This document shows, piece by piece, positions 10,476 to 23,735 of a DNA stretch of 64,000 bases. The stretch is from Phoronis australis (Eukaryota; Phoronida; Phoronidae). Each line of letters opens with the position of its first letter. The stretch's first letter is position 1. Below the pieces are notes generated by a model. That model saw only the letters and a list, made by a program, of their open reading frames with translations. It had not been told where the DNA came from and made no database searches. The stretch covers positions 372,001 through 436,000 of the forward strand of contig NMRA01000137.1 of the NCBI GenBank assembly GCA_002633005.1, written 5' to 3'. The position numbers and the translations under genes were made by a program.

Positions 10476-12469
10476 GCTTTATACATGCATGTCGCCATGT
10501 TTACGTACCTGGCTAATGAAAATAAAATTAGGAATGTTATTCTCATAAAATCGGTCTCGTAACATCTCTTACGGTGATGGGATTCTATTTCCGCTACCAA
10601 AAAACATCGAAACTATCATCGACTCAAGAAAACGCTTCAGAGTTTATTTAGTTTGGCTAGCCCTCGAATTGCTAATTTGAAATTAGCGCACGCGCGTTTC
10701 ACCTGTGAATTTAGTTCTGGCTCATTGACAACAATTCAAGATTGATTGAGCGTGGCCATTTTCATAAACCCCAACGTGTTTTGTTGAAGAATTCAACATT
10801 GGCATCCAAACCGGAGCGAAATGCGGCTTCAAATAGTAACGAACAATACATTGAAATGTAATTAATAAACATGCGGGATTTTTTTCATTAAAATGTCCTA
10901 CGTTTCTGGAACTCTTAAACTAATCATTTTAGTGGCACACATGTCAGCACTGGTTCGAAGATGTCACAGATTCCAGTTAAGTACATAGTCGTTTGAGCAT
11001 CTCGGTATTTTCGAAGCCTCAAATTCCCCATGGGGTTTTGCAATTACCTACTCGACTTCACGGTATTGCCTATCAACTTGAGAATTTATTCAAGTAGAGT
11101 GAACAAAACAACTCACGTGAATCCCTCATGTTTAGTGTACGGGATGGTAAGACCGAATAAAACTAAATAAAAAATGTTTTCGAAACATACCACGCCACAT
11201 CCGCAGTCGGCAAAAATCGCAAGTCCAGATCGCGTTCGCGTGCCTCCTGCTGTGAGCCGGTGCGTGGGATATTAGGCCCGAAAGGGGGAAAGTGGTCGTT
11301 ACTGTGCAAGCGAAACATTCTTAACTTTCCGTTACAGCAAATGAAATTAAAAACACCGACCAGGAGAACCCAGGTACCCTGACGGACGTTTGCTGACTGT
11401 GCTGAGTTATCCAGGTTTTCTCTCCAAGTATCTCGTTTGTTTCGTTTTCGACTCTTGCCAAAGAGGCTTTGCATTTGCAACCCCTGTCATTTTCCATTTG
11501 GCAACATGGGATTATTTCAGATTTCATTTGCCGAGTTGACGTTATGCTAAGCGTCGAGCCATGCTTCACAATCGCAAAATAAACATTCACGGATCAACCC
11601 GGCATCGGCTGACCAATGATCCCGGCATGTGAGAGATAAAAGCTAACTCTAAGAATAATTTGAAAGATTCTGTGCACACAAAACCTTTTAATATTCTCGT
11701 ATAGATAGCGTAAAATTATTATCAAGAACCGTTTAATCTGCTTGTTTACTCTACATGTACCTCTAGTTTACTTCTGCGCCAGTGCACGCGCAGTGCGCAT
11801 GTAAGCTAAACTCGGAACCGTTGTAAATTCCTTCACAGAGGCTGAACCAAGGCATTAATGGATAATGTAGGAACCGTGCGCTCGTCTGTCTACGGTAAGT
11901 CATGTGAGTTTCAAACTGCAGAATGATTACCGCATATCTGAAACCCGCGCATGCGGCAGTAGTGTTCTCCTCAGAGGAGAAAATTGAAGCTACGGAAGAA
12001 GCCGAAGTTTTCCGAATGTGTTCACTGAACTCGCGCATATCAAACCCATATCATGCTTCAATTTCTCTTGCTAGCGCAGTGCATTTACTGTTGTGTAATA
12101 GACAGGATTTCAAATTCTGTCTCTGAAACTCATGCATAACAGTAGCACTCTGCCACTGCCGTTTTGCGTCGGTGTATTAAGCAAGAGATTGCACCTATTT
12201 CACAATCCTGCCTGTACAAACATGTACAGTCATGGCATTTGCGATTGCCAACATACATGTACGACCCATTATTCACGGACTGCACGGATGCTCCGTTCAA
12301 ATACACTAGTCTGTACACGTAGCACGTACAACGAGTTCAAGGGGGCGCTGTCGCATCGGGTAACCCGGCCCACTTTCTTCGAAATAATCTCCTTTTAGTT
12401 ATATTCGTGTATAGGAACCACCGCCAATTCAATGTGTACATGCAACTGAGCCCCAATTTGCCGCTTTCA
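10476..12469. other. Intergenic, nothing identified
   Basis: Overlapping minus-strand frames at 11163-11480 and 11321-11590, and opposed frames at 11763-12126 and 12130-12398, give no recognisable protein. ACATGTAC words cluster near 12220-12265. Confidence 0.35.
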
Positions 12470-12473
12470 TTAA

Positions 12474-12934
12474 AGGGACTTTAGCAAAGCGTGGGTATGG
12501 GTGAATTGACCCACACGGCCTCAAGTCTACGGTCCAGTTTTGAGGACCTTTCGGTTTTTATGTTAATGGACCCGTTGGCTCGAGTTAAGCAATCACAGTG
12601 CGCAAACGAAATTAGTTCTGTGCCAAGAACGCGGGTCATGATCCTAAAATTATCCCAGACTATGGACGAGAAAGTGATTTTCTGATATCACCCTCAGAGC
12701 AGACTCTGGGAGAACTACACCTCACTTGTAAGCTTAATCATTTTGTAGTTACTGGTCTCAATTTCGAAAAATGTATGACAGACGACGGCGGCAATTGGCG
12801 ATTTGTAATAAAATCACAACAAATTTTGTTGTTTTATAGCTCTGGTCAAATCCAATGACTTCAAGAAATCAATCCTGTCCAATATTAGTATCAAAAGTAC
12901 AGCGTTTTTCGACCGCAAAAACTATGATATCCCT
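12474..12934. mobile_element. Possible short TTAA-flanked element
   Basis: TTAA at 12470-12473 and 12935-12938 borders a 461-bp segment that starts AGGGACTTTAGC and ends ATATCCCT. Only about five terminal bases match as an inverted repeat, so the assignment is tentative. Confidence 0.3.
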
Positions 12935-12938
12935 TTAA

Positions 12939-14360
12939 TTACTGCATAAATATATTCGACCGTACAAAAGCAGATATGCTGACGTGAACTACAAAACAAG
13001 TGCATATGCACGTAGCGTACGGTCGTCGTGTTTTAAGAAGCGTAGATGTCTTATTATAGTGTTATATTTCAAAAGTGTACTTCGCGTTTTCATCAACTAT
13101 CGTAGCCTTGACAAACGATCCAATATATGGATCCGAAAAATAATCAGGCAGGAGAAGAATGAGGCTACTGATAGATCATAAATTATAAGTTATCACTATA
13201 GGGGCGCGACTAACATGAACACCCATGCCACATAAAACATAAGCCACGGACAATATTGGTAATATGGAATAATAAATCGCATGAACAATCAATGGGGACA
13301 TGTGCATATATACAACGTAACCAACACTATTTTTATCTTTGCCCGTAGTTACCGGAAAACAACAATAACTTGTAAATATACCTGATTACATTACCTTTCA
13401 AAATAAACTGGACAACACCGGAATTCGACAAAGTTTCGGAGCACAAAGCCACAACTAAATATCTATTCCGTCTCGCCTAGAACTTAAATTCGAGCAAAAT
13501 CTCGACAGGTGTTGCTGCAGGCTAATCTCGACAACTTTCTGCCCAAGTCCATTGTAAATAAACAATTAGCGGCTTAGCACAGTCAAGTCACATTAACCTC
13601 CAACAAAAGTCGACGAAAACACTGTTTCATTACGACGACAAATGTTCAACTAGACTGCCAAATAATGCATGCAAGATGTTTATACAAGTTTGACAGAGTC
13701 TGGTACCATTCTGTCCAAGTTTATTTTGAAAACTAACGTACTTTGAAACTGATAGATTGCTAATGAGTCAAATGGTTACACGTGAATTAACTTATCCTAT
13801 TTATAATAAATTCTGCTGCGTGTCATCTGCTTTTGTGAATATTACAGTGTCGATTTTTGCTTCGAATAGTAGATAATAAAATAAATCTAAGACTGAATGT
13901 CATGCGACTTCATGCCAACTTTGATCTGCGGGATTAAACATGAAATCTGTGGAATCCTTAATTTGCCTTTCACATTGTACTGTACTTTAAAATTTCTAAC
14001 TACATTTACATGTAACTAAATATTAACTCCGCCAGATTTCGGCCTCATTGCTCAAACCTATTCAAAATGATCGATTTTTGTTACAGCGTAAAGTTTTAAA
14101 TTAGATTATTTCTTTCCTTTAATTATATAGACTAGTCAATCCTGTTTAAATATTTAAAAGGCACAGCTGTCGTTTTCAATTAATAAACAAGTGTCGAAGC
14201 GTAATCTGGGCTGTGTCTTTCTGAGGGCCACATAGTAGCGACCAGTGTCCAGATGCATGAACAGATGTAATATTGTTCTATCTTATAATATAACTAAAAA
14301 CCTAGTCCCAAATTCAGTGGAAATGAATAGTAAATTAGTCTTTTATATAAATTACACTGT
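12939..14360. other. Intergenic, AT-rich, nothing identified
   Basis: Only one frame over 60 codons (12984-13181 plus), without a motif. No repeat partner noticed. Confidence 0.4.
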
Positions 14361-14545
14361 AGGGGCGTTCCATGAAAAGATGCCTAACTGGGAATTCAAC
14401 GTAGCGTCCATTCTTGGTTAATACAGCCAAAATTGACTTAATGATTAAACTGAAAAAAGACAATCGGCGTTTTCACAAGTCCACAAATACGCAATAGATT
14501 TAGGCAACTTAGTTGGGTCCCTATTTTGGACTGTTTCATGCAACA
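14361..14545 (-). repeat. Second copy of the 54459-54665 repeat
   Basis: AGGGGCGTTCCATGAAAAGAT, GCGTTTTCACAAGTCCACAA and ATAGATTTAGGCAACTTAG align with the 54.5-kb segment in the same orientation, with substitutions and length differences. No coding part is attached, as expected of a short 3' retroelement fragment. Confidence 0.5.
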
Positions 14546-15843
14546 GGACACTGGGATGGCCACAAATATAAGAGCATATTGGATTGCAATTTAGTCTAAA
14601 CTAAATCAGTCCATGTACTTTTATTCATAATTATTCAGTGAGCTGTACCCAGCTTAATGTTTAAAGAACTTTCGTCGCTAATGCGGCATACTGTAAGTCA
14701 TGAAATCAAGGAAAATTGGTTTCAAAAATATCTTACAATTAAAGCAAATGCGTTGTACTACATTGGCAAATCAAAAGTTTAATTGAAATTTGTACGAGGC
14801 AGAAGTGAAATAGTTGGCCCACCTGAGTCATAGCAGGCGGCTCTACGAAGACACTCATTGTACTTGTCAACGGTCATTGTTTGGATGAAAATAATTTCCT
14901 ACAATTAAGAAGGGTTTGAGGTATATTGTGCGTGGTTGAGTTGTCTTATATATTAGGTGAGTTTCAGGTGGCGATCTAGTAAAGGATGTCCCTGTATTGC
15001 TTAATTCGACCCCCCCCCCATTGCTTCGCAGAACGCCACACGATGGTCCCTATTTTGAGATTTTCAAACAAAACCTACAAACCTGTTACATAGCTTGTGA
15101 TCAGTAAGTCGAAATTTCAATGTTTTGTTTATGCTCGTGCCGGCAAACACACTTCGTTAATTCTGGCCCGGATGTGACGCCAGATATCGCGTGACGCGTA
15201 GTCTGACTTATGCCAAAATAACTATCTTACCGTGACATTATGGGAAACGCAAAGGTTTGTGATGTATTTATAAACACAAAACACTGATTGTATACCTTTG
15301 ATAAGTTCACTAATCAATCGATTTTTTGTTATTTTGGTATTTGAATGTGGCAAACAGTAATACAGACTGAAAATAAGAATACTGAAGTATTGATCAACTT
15401 TAAATGAAACGGCATTTAGAGTTGTACATGCAGAGACCGGTGTTTCTTAAGCATTACTTATGTACCTATGGCCTTCCCAAAGTGGGCTTGTGGAGTAGTA
15501 AACGTGTGCAATGGTAAATGTTGCGACGCAGCAGGTTCTGATCAGTAATTTATTTTATAATTGTTGAACAATCAGGAAAACTTGATATCGTCAAATTTGC
15601 ACAAAGCTTGGCAAAAGGTGTTAATTTCACAAATGCTTGAAAAAATTACACCATTTTTTCATTTCATTTTATAAGATGAGGTAGTTGCAGCAATTCCTTT
15701 CTGACCAGAAATGCATCCGGTTTCAGTTACACAAAAACGGAAATTGCGCGCTCATCCTTCGGCAAAATCCGACTACTAACGTAAAGGAAAGTGAGAATTT
15801 AGTAAAGAGGACTAGCTAAATGCTGTCAGAAGGCAGAAGAAAA
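14546..15843. other. Intergenic, nothing identified
   Basis: No open frame over 60 codons. A poly-C run is present at about 15010-15019. Confidence 0.4.
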
Positions 15844-15920
15844 GTGATCCACATTGTCTTCCAACGGTAGAGCTTTCACCTGACACAGCGGAAAAAGAGG
15901 GTTCGATTCCGCGCTGCTAC
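15844..15920 (+). repeat. tRNA-like sequence (SINE head or tRNA pseudogene)
   Basis: CCAACGGTAGAGC resembles a D-arm/A-box, and GGTTCGATTCC is a perfect B-box 40-50 bases later. The anticodon arm (around CACCTGACACAGCGG) pairs badly and the acceptor stem does not close well, so a working tRNA is unlikely. The following AT-rich tail would suit a tRNA-derived SINE. Confidence 0.5.
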
Positions 15921-16789
15921 TAATTTCTGTAAAGAACCTTTAATACTTAACTATCGTTAAATTGTAGTGCTTTTTTCTACAGTGCACAACTTCTCCATTT
16001 TTACTGTGTCTATCCGATCGTTAGGACGACGTCAGTGACTGAATACATGTGCGACCTGCCAAATTAGAATCTTGATATAACAATAAAAACAAAGGTCCTT
16101 ACGTAACATTTTCATTAATTTTGTATCGGGTGCTATTGTACTATATTTATTGCATTATTCAGGGGATTATCGGTGAACGGCTTATAATTCGAATTTTCTA
16201 CCTAGATTAAATACCATGTTTCGAATGTGACATATCTATTAGCTTTGACCGATTTCAACCGATTTTCTGCGAATTTTGAGGTGACCGTCTATCCTGTTTA
16301 CACCGGCGCCGATGTCTTGTCCGGTTTACCATTTCACAAAAATAGTTAAAGGGCGGGTCTCACTAGAATTAACCCATTTTAATGCAGATTACGAATAGGA
16401 CGTGTACATGTATATTGGGATTGCACACAGAGTTTGTTCATTTGGTTATTTAGACATGATATAAACTCCAATTGATCGAGTCTAATCGCTCTACTGCGGA
16501 TCATTTCATACATTTTAACTCTTTGGGCTTGAGGTGCGAGACCGTTCTTTGTTTTTACGAAAGAATAAACAGATTTCAAACTTTTTGAAAGTCTGCATGG
16601 TTAGAATAGAACAACATTAAGAATACATCTCCCGTTACATTTGCCCATGTAGAACACAGACGAGTTCCGTCACTCGAAAGATATCATTAAAGTATAAATA
16701 TTTCGTAACTTTCATCCCAGCTTTACTGTTATTTGTTAAAGATTTTGAAAAAAAGGACCAGGTTTCCGCGTTCCGCTTAAACTTTATGT
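15921..16789. other. Intergenic, nothing identified
   Basis: One short minus-strand frame (16379-16579) without a motif. The start of this stretch may be the body of the tRNA-like SINE. Confidence 0.35.
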
Positions 16790-17035
16790 GATTATCCATT
16801 ATGCATGAGTCAGCTGCCGCTCATCATAGCCGCCATTTTAGATGGTGTCATACTACCAAAAAATAATCGTTTAACTACAAAAGCATTGAATTTTTTAAGT
16901 TTGAAAATATTTGGACTTGTGTTGAATGACCATCATTTTGGCTTAAGTCTCGAGAGAACTTACTTATTACGTTTTTAACTAAAATGGAGCGGAAAGGGCA
17001 TCTTTAAATAAGTTCTAAACTTTTCGAAGATGGTA
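16790..17035 (+). repeat. Dispersed repeat shared with 35247-35545
   Basis: CATTATGCATGAGTCAGCTG, GCCGCCATTTTAGATGG, ACTACCAAAAA and AAGTTTGAAAATATTTG align with the 35.2-kb copy in the same orientation. Confidence 0.55.
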
Positions 17036-17186
17036 TTCAGACGCGATCGCAATTTTGTTTCTAATATTGAGTACGTCCACCGATGCAACAACCTACACAT
17101 TCACGTGATAAGACAGAGACATAAATATTAACCTTTTTGTCTGTGACACGGTTTAGTTCAAGTCTCTAAATAACTCCTCGACTTGG

Positions 17187-17343
17187 CAGTGGCGGATTTA
17201 AGGTGGGGGGCAAGGAGGTCATGTCCCCCTAAAATTCTCCCAGATTCCATTTGACTGTTAGGGGGTGCGAATGTCTGTCGAGCAAAATCCTGGCAAATAC
17301 TCTGCCCTGGCCCCCCTAACTCAAAACCGTGGACCCGCCCCTG
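17187..17343. mobile_element. 157-bp MITE with CAG...CTG ends and 5-bp target duplication
   Basis: The element runs from CAGTGGCGGATTTAAGG to ACCGTGGACCCGCCCCTG. It is flanked by the direct repeat CTTGG (17182-17186 and 17344-17348). G-rich and C-rich inner blocks can fold on each other. It has the same end structure as the element at 43539, so the two belong to one family. The CAG-type ends with a 5-bp duplication resemble hAT5-like elements, which is inference. Confidence 0.75.
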
Positions 17344-17348
17344 CTTGG

Positions 17349-20300
17349 TTAAAGTGACATTTGTGTCCGTTCAAAAACGAGCTTTTCCATCTCCAATCTA
17401 CGCTAAATGAAGTAAGCCGTAGTGACTACATTGATTATAATTTCTAGCAATTTTGCTGAATTACGTATTACTGCTTTATAGCTGTATTCAAACTGAGACA
17501 CTTTCCTATGCGTCAACATGTCAAGATCTATTCCTCCAACATAATGTCTCCAGCTTCAGACTCGGCGGCGGGCGCGCGAAACTGAATCAAGGCATGTTAA
17601 TATTCATCTACGATGTTTTTAAGTGAAAACAAGCACCACTTCGCTCACTTTCTGGATTGATTAGGGTCACATAGTCTCCAAGTCACTTTTCCATGCTTGG
17701 TACACCTATTAAACCTAGGCTCTGTGCTGACTAGTATCCGAAAAATAACATCCGAAATCACTAAATCGATCTGCTATTGAAGAACAATTTCTGTATATCT
17801 GGATGATTTGAGCGCAATGCATTCTGGGCAGAATACAACTATTATACCCACTTTCCTTCTTACGAAGTGAAATACTAAGAATTGCTCAAACTATTTTGCA
17901 AAGCTTTGCAAGGTCTTTTACGAAGCATCAAATACTTGACTTGTGGTCGTAATTATTCCGCTGTTGAACGAGACCAGGGCTGCAATTTGTAGAGCCAAAC
18001 ATTTGCACTCATTTGTGGTCAGAAGTTTTCCCAACGGAAACAATAAACTCTATCCCATAATTCAACATCTTAACCTCACCGACCAATCACGTCTGAGGCC
18101 GTCGCTAGTAGCCTAAGCTCTCGATCATACTCGCGTGTTACTCGCGTCTCCGGAACGTTTTCTGTTCAAACACTTGCGATTATTTGAAGAATGGCTAATA
18201 CCATTAAACGCGTTCTGCAAACAATGGAGCTGGTCAATAACTAGGGTTTTTATGTCATTGATATTTTGCTGAGTTCGTTTGCATTTACGTAAATAAGTCC
18301 TGTTGATCCGTGAGCCGTTCATGAGTTAAATTGTATTCATGTCACCCATAGAACATCGATATACGGACTACAATAAACACCGAGAGCAAACAAACACCAG
18401 TAGGGCACAAAGAGGCTGTGTATGTTTGTGGATGTTTGCTTATAGCGTTCACTTGTTATCTGTCTTGTCTATTGAGTCAACACCTGATCAAAATTAGTCA
18501 AACGAATTAAAGCACATGTTCCAGTCTTGATTGGCTCTCAGAGCGTGCTCCAAATGTGTCCTCGACACGTGTTAGTGTTAAACTGGCGCTCTGTTTCAGG
18601 ATAATGTTGTTCCATTGAAGACGCTCATATACAGGACGGGACAAAGAAGAAAGTTGTAACTCGGTGTCAGTTACGGGCGTTTGTTGACAGACTGAGGTAT
18701 GTTAAAATGTCATTGTTAACAGAAACAAGTAACAAAAAATCACAGGCTAAATTATGAACAAAAAGATTGACTAAATTGGTTCCTTTGCCTGCTTGCCCGG
18801 AGCTGTTTAATTTATTTTTTAGTTGTTGTAAAGGTTAAGCCGTAAACGATAAACGTTGACGTTGCAGTACAATACATCAATGTATTAGCCTACCCCTGCC
18901 TCTGGTTTGGATATTGGTCTTTGTAATTGAGTGACAGAAGTGACAGGTAAGGCTTAATGAAGTCTTTGGAAATTTGTCTCTGAAGCTTTGTCGTTCTTTA
19001 TCGTGCACGGAGTAATGATTTGAAAAGGGAAAGCAACGCCTTCCTTCAAGCCGTTGTTATTACACGTCACGGAGTTCGCGGTGCACGTCTTTATTCAACA
19101 ATGAAGCTGACCCTATTGAGTTTTAGCAGTTAATGGTCCGTGGTTGAGTCGAATAAAACAATGGAAATTAGAAAGTTTAACCAGAAAAGTCATGTCAAAG
19201 CGGCTTGGTTCACTCAATATTTCACGACCCTTATTTGCTCATGGAGGAGAATATAAAAAACATCGGTTTCTTAAAGTTCTTCTCGATGCGGGTGTCTAAC
19301 ACGCATTTTGCATTCAGACCTTCATGAAGGGTACTGCAATCATCGTTTTCAGGCAAATACCTTTTTACCATACACCGACTTTGTTAGATTATAAGGTTTT
19401 GAGAGAGCATGTGACTTGTGTAAAGTCTGAAAATGTCATAGATCAAAAACAAAGATTGGCGATTTAACGTTCGACCGAAATTCAAACAGTGATCGAAAAC
19501 TGACAATGCCTGAGTCAAGCCATTTCGGTCGATCAGCTGACTTCATTCTCGCACCGGTACATGTATTTCACTCGATTGTTGTCACTTTTTCCACGGCTCG
19601 TCGGCTGCATGGATTTGGGTTTTCGGAGGCAAACGACTTCGCTGAAGGGTGCATCTAAATTTGGTTTCCAAAATGCGTAAGGCGTACCTCCTTAGCAAAA
19701 CTAGGTGATGTTTTAATGGAAAATTGTGTTTAAGATTCGTTTATCATTTACAAGAAAATTGTATGCTGAATCGAAATACTGTTCCACGTCGTCCCAGCCC
19801 TTTTGAGAAAGTCAAATTCGAAGTGTGGACACGTACTGTGCTGTCATCAAGCCAGACGGTTGGCGTGGCTGTGCTTGTGTACAAAGGAACGATGGCATTG
19901 AAGTGATAAACGTTATTTTAATTAAACATTTTACTATGTGTACAGGTAATCTTTGTTAATACGATTACCTTAGGGAAACATGGGTTGGTTTAACCTTGAC
20001 TTATTTCACAAACCATGTACACAGATTTGGCACTTTAATAATTCAAAACCACTGTACCACATTCGCTGCAATTTAAGAGGATCTATTATTTATCGACGTA
20101 AACAACTCGTCCTTTGCGTTACAAATGTAATAACTCTCGTTTCATTTTGCTCAGATTTTGCTAGAAGTGGATGTTTTCAATATTCATTTTAAAACAATAA
20201 GTGTGGATGGACATAATTTGTACATGAGAGACGCCTGGTAATTTGGTTTTGGTCTTTAGGATATATGTCGAGCTGTAAGAGAAAACCGTTTTAAGAAAAA

Positions 20301-21927
20301 CAATTGTTCCGAAGTAAATGTGCCACAAGGTTTGGTTCACAGCGGTTCAATGTTCTTGCGAGGTGACTTTAGTTTGAAATGCTAAAGGTGCATTTATTTC
20401 CTTTTACGACATCGGTGAAATCACGAAATTAGCTCTCGCAAAAGACTTGCGAAAGAATTTGAAAAATAAACTTCCATTGTCTTGGAATGGTCAAATTTTG
20501 GACGAGTTGGTGGCGAATTTGATCAAAAAAACGATTATTTTGACAGTTTTTATACTTGCTGACACCCTGAATGGCAAGTTTGGGTAGAAAAATAATGTTG
20601 TCATTGTTTTGAAATGTTTAAAAATCGTTGTCTTTGACCTGTTTTATCAATTGCACTGTCATAATGAGAGAAATGACCAATTAAACGACTGTAAGGGTGA
20701 CGTTCATTTATGAAACAGTAATAACAAGGACCTAAAGATAAACCAAATTTCTTTATTAAAAGTAACTTAAATCTTGACTCAAGACTAATAACTATTTCTG
20801 AAAGGGGGATTCAATCTCACTCAACCAAAAACGCAAAAGTCTCAGAAAACACATACATAACTGCTAGTGACTGAGTTACTTTCTATCAATTATTTCTAGG
20901 CTGTAATGAACTCGTAATTAATTAGCGACACCTTTAGTCAACAATATGAAGTTGGAGCATACGATCAAATTTTTCTGTCAAAAGTCTTTTAAGACTTAAA
21001 AGTCGCTTGTCATGAAACGGACCCCGGCCTCCTTAACGTTTGAAACGTAAGCTGTAAACCTGTACACAGTAAATCATCAACACCACGCCTCGTTTTCTGA
21101 CTACCCTATTTCTTTCAAGAACAATTTCTCATCCTACGAGAAAAGCCCAAAAGATAAACGTTAATTGCAAACTATCAATCTTTTCCTGTTGAACACATTT
21201 GCTGTACTTCTACAGGTCATGTATATTTGAGTATGTTTGGGTCTGGGGACTCAGGCAGTATACTTATTTTTATAATAGGAAAAACGAGCACTTAAAGATT
21301 ATAAAGGACTCCACTCTACATATTTTTGCCAATTGTGCGTTTTCTACTTCATTTCACTTGCCACGTCCAAATACATGCATCAAACCCCAAAATTATGCTT
21401 ATTAGTGGACCTTTTAAATGTTGACAATCAGCGTTTTGATGCCTTTTGATTTCACAAATACCACGAACCCACTTGTTGTGTTACCCACAATCAGGTGAGG
21501 TAGCAATTTTGATTGATGTCAGATTGGACACCACGTGATCTGACATCCCAAACGGCTTGGAATCAACGGGCACGGTGCGAATGAAAGTAAACAACATCGA
21601 AATTTCCTTTGCTACTCGCGGGCTGTTTCATAAAGAGCAGTTGTTGGGTTATCTCGAGAAATGGGATAAACTTAGCGTCATTTATTGCTGGAAACGAAAT
21701 CAATTGATTATATTGACCTCATGTCAAATAGGCCGTGAATTCCTTTACACATAAAATTCGGAACGACTGCCCCATACGCAACACGTGGATTGTATAGCTA
21801 GATGAATGAGTTGCTATTCTGGTCCCTTGAAAACAGTTTGAATTGGTTAACCTTGATTTCCGATTCCCTGTCCCCATTGAACCGTCGTTTCTCCCAGCTG
21901 GTGGTGACTTAGATTAGCCGTAGCTAA
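17349..21927. other. Intergenic, nothing identified
   Basis: Five short frames without domains (18125-18322, 19724-19906, 19980-20192, 21199-21405, 21557-21754). A small hairpin AGTCTTTTAAGACTTAAAAGT lies near 20985. Confidence 0.35.
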
Positions 21928-22356
21928 AGGGATATTCAGTCAGATTTGACAACTATTGCCGTTGCTTTCGTTCGTCTTGCCTTAGGCATACAAACACGCT
22001 CAACCGTGAGCGCACGTGTATTTTGTTATCTGAATATTTATAGTTTGTTTTAGACAACATTCTCAAGACGTTTTTATTAATGTTTCGTCTTTGATAATTG
22101 ACGGTCTACATTTCATTCGCTTTTCACATTTAAAAAATTGCATTCGTGTGTGAAGGAAATAATTTTGAAAGCTAACTGCAAATTATCAAAATTATCCCCA
22201 AGTTGTAGAAGAACGCACTGCCCGGATGAATTTTTTTGCAAAGATGGTTCTATTTGATGAAACAGACTGTGTGGTGCGGATTGTGATGACGTCACCTAAG
22301 TATAAGCTTGTTTGGCGGTGTAATTTGTATTAATAGCTCATTAAGATATTTTCCCT
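21928..22356. mobile_element. Possible degenerate TTAA-type MITE
   Basis: The left end CTAAAGGGATATT and right end ATATTTTCCCTTTAA are roughly inverted. The left TTAA appears mutated to CTAA. The evidence is weak and rests on the ends only; no coding content is seen. Confidence 0.25.
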
Positions 22357-23579
22357 TTAATTCAATTTTATCTCATAAATTTTCGATATCAATTTCCAGG
22401 TTGTACAATTTTCCAAGATGTTTGTGACTAAAGGGTGGCTATAGGCTAGTCCGCAAAATGCACTTCATAGCAATTCATGAGTTGACTTGACGCCGTCTCA
22501 GATTCTAAAACTGTGCTATGAGTTAAAATTTTGTTTACCCAATAGCGCGGCTTTTGAGTCACACACATGGACATGCAGCGCCAAGAGTGGATAAGAGGGA
22601 CTGTGTGTCTTCTGCATGGAAACTGCGTCTACTTTGCCAAGGGTAATTGTGTACCACACGGCGGGGGTATGACTCACACTGTGTGATTTTCCTTTCGGTG
22701 TGTTTGGAGTTTCGCAGAGACCCTATCGCAAATTTTAATGAAAAAATATTCGCGTTGTGCAGACCTCATCACTGTTGGAAACAACCGTGCATTAACAACT
22801 ATTACAAATTGCGAGCGAGATTATAAACCGAGTTGTTCTGTTCCCCTGAAATAGTGCCGCTCAGATCATTGCGGTGTAGCACGAGGAGACTTCTGCCACT
22901 AAAAACTTCCTACTGGCACACATATCATGGGAATATTTATTTACACGCCAAGGTCATTTCTTGGTAGTTTTTTTCTATTAACCCACTTTAAATCATCATC
23001 GTTTTTGTTACTGGCCAGCCGTAATGCCCTCATCCGTGACCTCTGCAATTCCGTTGCAGTTGGGTTTATACATGTACGTGTACCCGCCGTCGTGCCTAAA
23101 CTGGCGTTCAGTCGAGTTCCAAAGGTCTCGGGGATCATACAGGTTATTATGTTGACACTTTAAAGTGTTAAACGGAAATGATTTTTAACGCAAACAAATT
23201 TTGACAAACTGTTCTATTCGTAATTTAGTTTAAATTTAGCCGGTGCATCAAAAATAACCAGCGCAGCTACACTTCAGACTCAAGAATGTATGGAAATACC
23301 TGTGGTTGAAACGTTATTACATATCGGAATTTGCCAACGTTAGTCACAAAAGGAACGTGCCAACAAAAACGATGTACTGACTGCAGTTATGACACAATAT
23401 AATGAAGAAATTTTATCCCGCCTGGCCAATTAGCCTTATTTGAACATTTTCGTAGGGTCCTACGCAACCGTGAATTACAGAATGTTCCAAAAATGTGCTA
23501 CTTTATTATGAAAACACGTACGTCAGCCGTTTCGTGCTATGTTGTTAGTCTGTGACATGTGTGTAGCAAACAAACAACT
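22357..23579. other. Intergenic, nothing identified
   Basis: Opposed frames at 22927-23163 and 22941-23138 are mirror by-products of each other with no known domain. Confidence 0.35.
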
Positions 23580-23735
23580 CATTACTTGCACGAATTCGCC
23601 TTTACGCTTGAAAAGGTGTTGTGTCCAAACTACAAACGATTCTGCATGTTTGGAACACTTGCAATTTCAAATTTACGTCGTTAAAATTGATGGTAAAACG
23701 CGGCATTGTGTCCTTAACAACAACGCGTAGCAACC
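23580..23735 (+). repeat. Second copy of the 549-700 repeat
   Basis: CATTACTTGCACGAATTCGCC, TTCTGCATGTTTG, GTCGTTAAAATTGATGGTAA and CTTAACAACAACGCGTAGCA match the left-end copy with a few indels. The several overlapping short frames around 23.6-24.0 kb on both strands look like by-products. Confidence 0.6.

Noticed and set aside
15844-15920. Functional tRNA-Val
   Set aside because: The B-box is good but the anticodon and acceptor stems do not pair properly.
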